Positions 21,262 through 30,275 of a stretch of 64,000 nt of DNA are shown here, one piece after another. The DNA comes from Adineta ricciae (Eukaryota > Rotifera > Eurotatoria > Adinetida > Adinetidae). Position numbers and translations under genes: made by a program. Under the pieces are notes generated by a model. The model saw only the letters and a list, made by a program, of their open reading frames with translations, was not told where the DNA came from and searched no databases. Location: NCBI GenBank assembly GCA_905250025.1, contig CAJNOJ010000112.1, forward strand, positions 62,001-126,000, read 5' to 3'. The stretch's first letter is position 1. Every line of letters begins with the position of its first letter.

Positions 21262-22716
21262 ATGTTGTCAACGTTGGAAACCTTATCAGATGATGTTTTA
21301 GTCATTATCTGTCGATATACTGGTAATATTTGCGTGATTTTTCAAACTTTCTTTGGCTTGAATCAACGTCTAAATGATATTTTACTGAAAAAACTGCCGT
21401 TTGCACTGCGACATCTATTTTCTCAAACATCTTCAATCAAACTCGATTCTGATCTTCAACGATATTTTCGAACAGTGATTAGTAACTATGTCAAAGAACA
21501 ATACAGAGAATCGGGTTATCACGTACGATCACTTTTTGATACATTTCAAGTAATGCGTGAGAAACTTTCTCCAACAGAAATGATCGACATCGACAACCGA
21601 TTACAAAAAGAATTGTTGAATTCACAAACTACTACTCCGACGATTCAATCAATAAAATCTCTCCAGACCTTGCTTTCTACTCGAGCAGCACGTTTACAAT
21701 GTGATACTCATGAACCCAATCAATTCAATTTTGCTAAAATCCTCAATCGCTTTCTACTTCGTTATTTGAATGATACAAATCCTGCAAATGATTTATTAAT
21801 CAAACCAACCACTTACCTACTTCGGTCGATGATTCTTTCGAATGCAGATATTTTACTCGATCGAGACTATACAGAAATCGAAGAAAGTTCCACAGTTTGG
21901 TATTTTCTCTTCTATTCTATATATCACCTTCAATATTGGTATTATACACCACCGGATATTACCGTTAACATGGAATGTTATCAAGCCGTACTACAACTAC
22001 TAGTCTTTTCCATTCAATGTCACAAACAAAATAGTGCTCAGAATGAAAAATGGCCTCGAGAAAGTCTTTTCGCTGTATTGAAAATGGTTGGTGAAACGGA
22101 AATAAATCAGCAGAATAATTTAGTTATCCAAACTGTACAAGGAGAAGTATTGAACATCATCGTCGAAGAAAATATTGTAACACTAGCGCTACCATGGCAA
22201 GAGGAAGACGATCGTGTATTTCAATCAATCTTTGCAAAATTGATCGAACGGAATCGATTAGATGTGCTACTTTTGATATATCATCAACTTCCCACTGTCC
22301 GGTCATATTTCGAACAACCGAAGAATTTGTCGAAAACCTTGAACATTCTTACAGGACGTTCGCCAGGTCGACAACTATTGAAATTATTTTTCGACGAAAA
22401 ACCGTTGGAACCGTGGTTAATTAGCAAAGATTTGTTCTTTTTACTTCTATTCAAGAAAGAACGACAATTTATCGAAAGGATATTGAAACTGAAACCCGAA
22501 CTCGTTCATGCAATGGATGAATACGGAAATAATCCATTGATGTATGTCTGTTTGAAAGTTCGCGGATGTCGACAACGAATTGTTCGATATTTAATTCAGA
22601 TTGGATGTGATGTACAACAACGAAATCACGAAGGTGAAAACTTCTTCGATGCAATACAAGCCAGAAATAATGAAAAACTACTAAAACAATTGGATATTCC
22701 ATCGATTATCTTTTAA
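21262..22716 (+). CDS. F-box-like protein with C-terminal ankyrin repeats
   Basis: A 484-residue single-exon protein. The N-terminus (LETLSDDVLVIICRYTGNI...FGLNQRLNDIL) follows the F-box pattern seen in many rotifer proteins. It would link a substrate to the SKP1-cullin ubiquitin ligase. The middle is helical and unassigned. Residues about 410-475 look like two ankyrin-type units (DEYGNNPLMYVCLKVRG; RYLIQIGCDVQQRNHEGENF), a plausible substrate-binding part. There are no membrane segments. The F-box call is moderate because the motif is short; the ankyrin call is somewhat stronger. The partner substrate is unknown. Confidence 0.7.
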   Translation: MLSTLETLSDDVLVIICRYTGNICVIFQTFFGLNQRLNDILLKKLPFALRHLFSQTSSIKLDSDLQRYFRTVISNYVKEQYRESGYHVRSLFDTFQVMREKLSPTEMIDIDNRLQKELLNSQTTTPTIQSIKSLQTLLSTRAARLQCDTHEPNQFNFAKILNRFLLRYLNDTNPANDLLIKPTTYLLRSMILSNADILLDRDYTEIEESSTVWYFLFYSIYHLQYWYYTPPDITVNMECYQAVLQLLVFSIQCHKQNSAQNEKWPRESLFAVLKMVGETEINQQNNLVIQTVQGEVLNIIVEENIVTLALPWQEEDDRVFQSIFAKLIERNRLDVLLLIYHQLPTVRSYFEQPKNLSKTLNILTGRSPGRQLLKLFFDEKPLEPWLISKDLFFLLLFKKERQFIERILKLKPELVHAMDEYGNNPLMYVCLKVRGCRQRIVRYLIQIGCDVQQRNHEGENFFDAIQARNNEKLLKQLDIPSIIF

Positions 22717-22916
22717 TTTTATTGAATTATCAACAGGAAAATTGCAGTTTTATTTTTGTATTTATTGCAGACTATCAAATCGTGAGGATGACTTATAAAT
22801 GACGATGTATACCACTCTACGGGACATCAAATCGTTTTACTATCATCAAATGCTTGTTGTTTCATATGAGACATTCCTCAAAATATGGGAATCATTCGTA
22901 CGGTACGATAGACTCA

Positions 22917-23894
22917 CCTTTCGCGGTAGCTTTGCGGATGGAAAGAAGCAATGATGCTATGGTCATAGGCTCGTTTCCAATATATTGTACGTATGATAAT
23001 ACTAGTTTGCCAATCTGTTTTGATTTGAGTTCTAATACAATAGTCGTTTTGGATGTCGGCGCTATAACATTTCGATCAAGTAACTACATGCACACTGTAT
23101 TCCGTGGACATTGAACAGTCACCCTATATTTTTGCTTCTTCAAATCAATTGTGATATGTTTGTGTTCGATGATTCTTCCATGTAGAATATCTGCAGTAAT
23201 CGTTTTGATATCTGATCATCAAACGATGTGATTTCGTTCTTACTTTCCGACGGGAAAAGTGCCGGGTTGGACAAAATGAACGAAAATATTAGTGAGTTCA
23301 AAGTCCGAGGAGAACTGTAATTGGAATGCATATTGAACAAGTGAAGGTTGCAAGCCTTGGTGTGTTATCTCTATGAGATGCCCAAGATCATGATCACTTG
23401 ATGTACATACTATTTGGTTGCCGAAGATATCACGAAAAATTTCATTATTTTGATCATAGAAAGTCACTACGATACGGATCATTAGAATTTAGATTTTGTT
23501 GATTCTGCAATTAAAAATACATCTTCAAAACCATTCATAGTATTCTCGTCACCATAAATTCAATCGTTAATGACTAAATGTAGTAATTCTGAATATGGAG
23601 CTCTTCTACCTTTGAAATCGTTGATGGAAGCTATTTTCGGCGCATCCAAATATAAAAAAATGAACATCGTAAAATAATCTGCTATTTGAGTGTCATTCGG
23701 AAAATGTACGTCGGCATAAGCGGATTCAATAGGATCGACATTATAGTATTCATGCGACTGAAACACAGAATCAAAATCATGATAATCATAAAGATTAGGC
23801 ATTGGGCCGAAGTCATATTCGTCAGGCAGTGCAGGAGAAAGTTCAAAAAAATGATCGCTCCCTTCTTCAAATACATCATCATGAACAATAATGG
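22917..23894 (-). pseudogene. Broken unidentified gene (several coding-like segments)
   Basis: Four stretches on the minus strand read like protein but do not join in one frame. The first, 23894-23560, follows a TTATAG acceptor and includes MPNLYDYHDFDSVFQ and FMFIFLYLDAP-type residues. The second, 23482-23240, includes IRIVVTFYDQNNEIF and ends at a GTAAGA donor. The third lies near 23190-23070 (HITIDLKKQKYRVTVQC). The fourth, 23050-22917 (KTTIVLELKSKQIGKLVLSY), ends at a GTGAGT donor. The second and fourth look like beta-sandwich domains. Stops between the segments (after LLHLVIND and after PRNTVCM) and inconsistent splice phases point to decay. I do not recognise the family. Confidence 0.4.
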
Positions 23895-25005
23895 ACTATA
23901 AAAAGCAAAGTTTAGAAGTATTTATGACTTTCTGATGGATTTGTGGTTCACAGAACTAAACAACCAAACAAACATGTTCGTAAACAGGAATACCATCATA
24001 GCGTTAACAGAGAAGAGTTATGAATGTAAAAACGAGCAGTGGTTTGTCCTGATTTATACATGATTTGCGTACTTTTTATGTCTATTGTTCATTTTCGACA
24101 TGGCCTGTGCTTTTTCGCTTTAGCATCTAGGTTCGAATTCTATTCATGAAAATAAACTACGTCCAGTATTGAATTCTTCATCTAAAAACAGACGAAACTA
24201 TTGTCCAGTGTAATAGTTCGCTTTTCCTTCTTTTCATCAAGTCATTATTTATTATTTGGACAGAACAGAGTGGATTATCGTCAGAATGAATAATGCTAAA
24301 AATCTTTCTGAAACTTTTTTACAGGAACATTAACGTGTTCATTGTATTCCAAACTTTATACATATGGTCAAATCCACACTACTTAAACGGAAACATCGAA
24401 CAAACCATCATTCGAGTGCATATACTTCTGTATTTACATTCAGTAGCAAAGATATGAACATCTGGAACGTTTAGAGTAGTGCAAACAATTATGTTGAATG
24501 AAAGATAACAAACTGCACTCTCACATTTGTTTTTCAAAAATTCATATTTGACAACTATTTGCAAACTAAATTGTGTCTATATAAGTACGGTTGAAAAGAA
24601 CGTATTCAGATATCATCACACGGTGTGTTGTACCAACCGAAAGGCAAAAGAAATGCTCCAGAAATAGATCTTAATTCTTATGCACTTAAGAGACGTCAAA
24701 AAAAACCTTTCTCTTCCGTTGGATACATTGTGTGGTAACATGGAACGAGGAAAGATTTACGTCTCGGTTTTGTTCAGGTTAGAACACAGAGTGTTCAGCT
24801 CTTTATATCATGTGAATATGATATAACTGAACACAAACAGATAAGATGATTATGTTCCCTCGATAGAAAAACTCATCTTCTTTTTTTCTCTGTTGACATT
24901 ATCTAGAAAAGGCCTTTCGGTAAAACTACACATTCTCTACAGACTGAGAACTTGTTTTTTCATCGACATTATAAACTGTTGTTTCGGCTTTAGATTAACA
25001 TAAAA
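23895..25005. other. Intergenic, no gene seen
   Basis: About 1.1 kb of AT-rich DNA. A TATAAAC near 24970, about 36 nt before the GPCR ATG at 25006, could be its core promoter. Otherwise only short ORFs without resemblance to known proteins. Confidence 0.4.
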
Positions 25006-26059
25006 ATGTTTATGTCAAAGGACCATACAGTTAATGAATTATCTATTAAAACACTATTGATCAATTTAATTTCGAATATTCTCTTTATTCTTGGTATTAT
25101 TGGCAACATTTTGGGTCTGTTGATTTTCTCGTCATCTCGACGATCATGGCAAATATCATCGATCTATGCATGTTTAGCCACATGTAGTTCGATCACTAAT
25201 CTTCTTTGTCTGATCAGATATGTATCCATTCTTCATTCGGCAACTCGGCATTCCTTTCTTCAAGTTGCTGAACAACACCGATGGGCTTGTAAATTCTACG
25301 AGTTTTCATTTTCCTTTCGAGTCATCTCCGCCTGGATCACGTTATTGTGGATGTTTGAACGATTACTCTGTGTTTCAACAGAGCTTCGATCTTTCTTTAA
25401 CCGATGGAATGCGTCAAAGCTCAAGCTTATCATACCATCGATTATAGTGGCAATGATCGTGGGCGTTGTTGTTGGTTTACCTGTCTACATGTTTGAACCT
25501 CAAATTTGCATGTACGTTCATCAGTCGTTCATTTCATTTTCTATGACATGTTCATTCTAGCGAGAAGATTAACAATGGCACAACATTAATAGCAAGAGGA
25601 TGCTGTCGAGTTTCATCGAATGCATCTGCTCAATGGCAACTTTATTTTCAGCAAGTTAGCTTCGGCCGGAATCATTATACAGTACGCTGTTTATTCTCAG
25701 AATTGATTCCAGCTGGCACGATTATTTTAATTAACGGATATATTATTTATCATCTTCGGACATACCGGCGATTCCATCAAGCATTGCCGTTTAAAACGAA
25801 TCGAAATCAATCACGAACAACAACATCGTGGATGAATATTGTCTTAGTTCTTCATTCATCATTATTCTTAACTTCATTATTCTCTCACATTGCTGGACAT
25901 ATCATGAATCTCGAAGCACATGAAACCTGGTGGGTGTCACTAGCAGTGGTGATCAATTGTTCACTAAATTTTTATCTATATTGCTTATCTGGTAAAGCAT
26001 TTCGCAGTGAAATCCGACGGTTTGTTCAACGATTCGAAACACGAGTGTTTTATCAATAG
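25006..26059 (+). CDS. Rhodopsin-like GPCR (FMRFamide-receptor-like orphan)
   Basis: Two exons, 25006-25511 and 25561-26059, with a 49-nt GT..AG intron; the join ICIEKINNGT is in frame and gives 334 residues. Seven hydrophobic segments are present, starting with NILFILGIIGNILGLLIFSS (TM1, carrying the conserved GN). After TM3 the DRY motif is replaced by ERL (WMFERLLCV). TM7 carries NCSLNFYLYCLSGKAFR in the NPxxY position, followed by a short basic tail. Cysteines before TM3 and in extracellular loop 2 could form the usual disulfide. It acts at the plasma membrane through G proteins; the ligand is unknown. Bdelloids have large families of such receptors, sometimes named FMRFamide-receptor-like without ligand evidence. 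Confidence 0.85.
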
Positions 26060-26994
26060 TTATCTTCTCATATTTATAACGAGCACCTGCTCGTCAGGAC
26101 TCTTATTGTTCGATTGTACATATTTTTTCTGATTCACAGGAGACAACAGTACGTGGACTGTTCACGGTTTTCTTCTTTTATTTCAATTACAGTAATAAAA
26201 CATACTGATGGTGTTTCGAACAACGGATACTATTATAATAGGGCACTGCGTGTATTTTCTTCAAAACTAAGGAGATGATACTCTGTCTGCATATCTACTT
26301 CCTAATCTTTTGACATCAGTATTATGCGAGTCATAAGAAACGTCTTCGTTAGCATTAATTGGTGAAGTAATTTCGCTCTATCAGAAGCATCAAGCTTAAG
26401 GAGCTATAAAAGTGGTTTGTGATTATGACTCCACTTCTTGAATTAATATACTTACGTTGATAAGACGGATTTACATTTTTTGTTAGAAATGTTGCTATTA
26501 CTTTGTGGACGGGAAAAATCTACATTGACTACTACTCTTGCTACAACTAGATAGATCTATATACGCTTAGACGAACGTTCACTTTCCAATCTGCTTGTAT
26601 GCGTTTTGCGTAGTTTCGAACGACCTTGTTAACTTTGGAGATAGTTTAATCCAATGTATGTTTCTGATAATATTCGCGCATAGCTTTTGGTAATCCCGTT
26701 AATTATAGCAGCTTCTTTTAACCTTTATCATATCCTTAGTAGTTATGTGCTTTGCACGGCACCGAATAATCACTATTATTCTTCTTTTAACCTTCGATCT
26801 TCTCTTTGAACTAACTGATGCTATCTAGTACATTCATTATTTTCATACGGATACCATCGTACCGACGACCACAACATTTTGTCACGCTAGGATTTATCTT
26901 AACCCATCAACATTGGTACAAATTTATCTTCGAATAGCTTGGACGTCTGTCGAACGTCCTTTAAAGATGCGTCTCGATTATACGTTGAGTCAGC
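26060..26994. other. Intergenic, possible decayed GPCR upstream part
   Basis: About 930 nt of AT-rich DNA. It precedes a GPCR relic and may hold the remains of its N-terminal half, for example a hydrophobic segment near 26755-26820, but stops are frequent and I cannot align it to transmembrane helices with confidence. Confidence 0.3.
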
Positions 26995-27441
26995 TTGTGG
27001 GGCAGTATAGTGCATTATACTATGCATACGTTGATTGCGGTTATCTTCAATGTGACTGTTCTTATCCGAGTGATATATCAAAATTATTGTGTAAAACAAA
27101 AAGTCAATTGGAGAACTTATAAGAAAATGGGTTCTCATTTATTGACAGTAGCATTGCTGCACATCTTACTACCATTTTCTATTATGATATTGTATGCTAT
27201 GTATTCATCTGGGATATCTTGAATCATCGCTGCTGATTACTATAGTGATGGACTGATTTTTAGTTACTGGAATATACTGTTTACGGTATTCTGGAGCGTT
27301 TTATCATTGTCTAATTTGAAAATGAAATGTTTAGTATTTCTTTTCATTTGACAGAGAGTACCTCTTCATAATTTGAATGGATTATCGACGGTTCGTTTAC
27401 ATGGCGAACATACTGCTACAGTATCTCCAGTCGCTGTTTAA
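26995..27441 (+). pseudogene. GPCR relic (TM5-TM7 part)
   Basis: One frame reads as the C-terminal half of a rhodopsin-like receptor. A TM5-like stretch (LIAVIFNVTVLIRVIYQ) is followed by a basic third intracellular loop ending NWRTYKKMGSHLL, TM6 (TVALLHILLPFSIMILYAM), then TM7 (FSYWNILFTVFWSVLSLSNL) and a tail ending at 27441. The frame is cut by TGA at 27220-27222, between TM6 and TM7, and by another TGA after TM7 near 27350. No full-length receptor can be assembled upstream. It lies about 0.9 kb after the intact GPCR but is not a simple copy of it. Confidence 0.7.
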
Positions 27442-27624
27442 ATACATATTGTTGTCGATCAATAAAATAAACTTTGAAAGATCTCCATTTGTATTGACAT
27501 AGTACTTTCAAAATACCAAAATCATATCCAAGAAGGAGAGAGAAAAATAAGAAATAAATCATTAAATATTGGCAAGCATAGTTAGTTTATGCTTTGAACG
27601 AAGAGATCATTCTTCTATTTTACA

Positions 27625-29234
27625 ATGACGTTTATTCTAAATTGGAGATTGTTTGTATCTTTGCTGATTGCAGAAGAAATATTCTGTAATGATCTATTGT
27701 ATTTTTTGCCTCTGTAGCCATTGCATACAGTCAACCGGAATTCTGTCGGAATGCACCTACCTTTGCTACTAACGAAACTGTAGGTCGAAGACCTCACGAC
27801 ATATCTATCAATACAAACAATGTAATCTATATTGCTAACAAGCAATACGGTTACATTGTCGTATGGTATAATAATACCAGTGCACCAACACAAACAATAA
27901 TGGGTAATTTATCGGCCCTGACATCTGTTTTTCTGGCAACATCAGATAGTATATACGCAGATAATGGTGCTATCGGTCGAGTTAATAATTGGCAATTCAG
28001 TAGCAACATTAGCAGTCTGGTAATGTATGTGAATATATTATGGGATGGACTCTATTGTTCAATGAATAAAATTCATCAGGTGATCTCCAGCGAACTGTAC
28101 AATAACTCTGATGTACCGAACGTTGTGGCTGGTAGAGGTGTTAACGGTTCTGGGCCAGAATTTTTAGCTAATCTCTTTGAAGTTTCTGTCGACACAAACA
28201 GCAACTTGTACATATCAAATTGTGGAAACGATCGAATTCGACTAGTTCTCAACATCGTATTGTAGTTTCGGGGCCCGACGGTTTCAGATGCTTATTTGGA
28301 TGTTCTAAGAACAAAAGTTCATCGCCCAGTGCACTAAATACACCATATACTCTTCATTTTGATAGTTATGGAAATTTTTCTATTGTAGATACTGGAAACA
28401 GTCGGATACAAATGGTAACTTTAGCAACACATTCCTGTGGTAAATTATCTGATGAACTGGAAGCATTCGATGTTTGCGAACACGGTATCTAATTTAGATC
28501 AACACATACCTTCCACATTAACATTCATACTGAGTATGACTGTCGTATTCTTCTACCGTCGAAGTCCACTTTTGACTTCTTTTTTATCATTTTCTTCGTA
28601 GAAACAGCGAATGCAATAACCTATTTTACTAGTATATTAGAAGTTCTTAATCTGCCGAAGCTTCATTGAAAACGATATGTTTTTGTCATTCAACATTGAA
28701 TCTACTTCAACCATGTCAAATACTTGTTGGAATAACGGTAAACTCAGTAGAATAAAAACAATGTGATTCGTTTCATTTTCAGGTACTTGTAATAAAACGA
28801 CAACGGCAACATTCAAATGTTTATGCCAATTTGGATGAGCTGGTATTCATAGTGAGATGAAGATAAGTTATTGTGAAAATATAATATGTTCAAATGAAGG
28901 TATATGTCGGACCTTATTACAAGATTATGCTTGTCAATGTCCTGGCACGCGTTTTTCTGGTCGTCACTGTGAAATTGTTGTCATTGGAGTAGTTATTCAT
29001 CGAATTGTTAGCAGATCGATTGGTTCTATTTCTATTGTATTCATTGTTAGTGTTTGTTCACTTGTCATTATTATTGACGTTTCGAACTATGTCTTTAAAG
29101 TCGATTCAGCAAAACGTGAATTAAAGCAGTTGAAACAAAAACGACTCAGAAAAAAGACCAAACATACTCTCATCAACGCACTACCGAAGAAAAGCATGCC
29201 TCATACATCGACGACAATCCGTGCAAGCATATAG
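27625..29234 (+). pseudogene. NHL-repeat/EGF membrane protein, disabled
   Basis: Reads as a type I surface protein. It has a signal peptide (MTFILNWRLFVSLLIA) at 27625, then a short candidate intron (27673-27704) and an ectodomain of NHL-type units (GRRPHDISINTNN, GSGPEFLANLFEVSVDTNS, NCGNDRIR). Two EGF-like motifs follow (CQFG.AGIHSE; ICSNEGICRTLLQDYACQC...FSGRHCE), then one TM helix near 29010-29080 and a Lys/Arg-rich tail to 29234. The frame shifts near 28250, before the next NHL unit (LHFDSYGNFSIVDTGNSRIQ). A TGA at about 28837 replaces the Trp expected in the first EGF (FG.AGIH), and the next expected EGF Cys is Ser. The stretch 28500-28780 is non-coding. The combined lesions indicate a pseudogene. 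Confidence 0.75.
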
Positions 29235-29538
29235 AAACCAAGCAGCTTTTTTTTAAATATATACTCATGTAACGATCATATAAAGAAAAGCTCATAAAAT
29301 CTACAAAGTGAATAACTCATGCAGATCAAACATCGTTGTACATATTGCACAACGTTGATCAACTTTAATTTGGTCATTCTAGCTGTTTCTCGACGGTCTG
29401 AATCATCGAATAGAAGCATGTGACGATAAACACAGGAAATAGAGCAGAATGATGCATGCACGTAGTCATCGCCTATTCTTTGTTGCGTTTCTGTGTCTTT
29501 CATCATACTAACGTAATAAATGCGACGAGGTGTTCGGG

Positions 29539-29545
29539 TATATAA
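29539..29545 (+). promoter_or_regulatory. TATA box of the UBP zinc-finger gene
   Basis: TATATAA, 64-70 nt upstream of the ATG at 29609. The rest of the 29235-29608 gap shows nothing recognisable. Confidence 0.5.
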
Positions 29546-29608
29546 GAAGTAAAGCATAACCGGCTTTATACTACACTTCTTCAATAGTCTTTTCTTGAGA
29601 GAATAACT

Positions 29609-30118
29609 ATGTCTCAACCTGCAAGTAACAAAAAAGCTTCCGATGAGACGGTTGAGGATAATCGTCGGGGTGTAAGTAAAAAGATGTTTTTCAGAAAAGA
29701 AAAATTATGACTCTTTTCTTATCAAGCCATTCGTTGTGGAGCCAAAATATGACTGTCCTCATCTGGGTGATCGTGCTTATATTCTTCTTCAAGATGATCA
29801 AACTAGTGAAAATCACCAACCACCATGCAAAGATTGTCAAAATACTGAAGAAAATTGGGCATGCCTCCATGAAGATTGTCACTTTGTGAGTCACTTTCTA
29901 TTCATCGAGACACGAAAATGACATTCTTTGTGTGCTATTTATAGGTGGGCTGCTCTCGCTATCAACAAAAACACATGTTGAAACATCACGAAACAACCAG
30001 ACACAATATTTGTCTCAGTTTCTCAGACAATTCCGTCTTTTGTTATGCGTGTGATAGCTATATCGACAGTCCACAACTACAAGGTCTTAATTTACAACTA
30101 TCACGTCGTTTTCGTTAA
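29609..30118 (+). CDS. Stand-alone UBP-type (ubiquitin-binding) zinc finger protein
   Basis: Three small exons (29609-29671, 29727-29885, 29945-30118) join in phase 0 across introns of 55 and 59 nt to give 131 residues. After a polar N-terminus of about 20 residues comes a complete ZnF-UBP/PAZ finger: DCPHL, CKDCQ, NWACLHEDCHFVGCSRY, then QQKHMLKHHETTRHNICLS and SVFCYACDSYID. The Cys/His ligands and the R-Y..H...H pattern match the fingers of HDAC6, USP3/USP5-type proteases and BRAP. In those proteins the finger binds the free C-terminal Gly-Gly of ubiquitin. Here no protease, deacetylase or RING part is present, so the protein may be a soluble ubiquitin receptor. AATAAA at 30196-30201 is a likely poly(A) signal. 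None of the exons is long enough to be found by ORF size alone. Confidence 0.9.
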
Positions 30119-30275
30119 ACTCAAATGAACAGCAGGTCTTGATATGTATTACATAATCGAGTTGCTACTTGCCGATCTTACTGCATAAAATCATAAATAA
30201 AATAGTCAGGAAGTAAATGACGCTCATCATAGTTTATTGTGAATATATTCAAGAAATCAAGTGTTACGTAAAAAT

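Noticed and set aside
26995..29234. Reassigned genetic code or selenocysteine to explain TGA codons at Trp-like positions
   Set aside because: The intact HECT gene ends at TGA and intact genes use TGG for Trp; the TGA-bearing genes also carry a frameshift or other losses, so decay is simpler.
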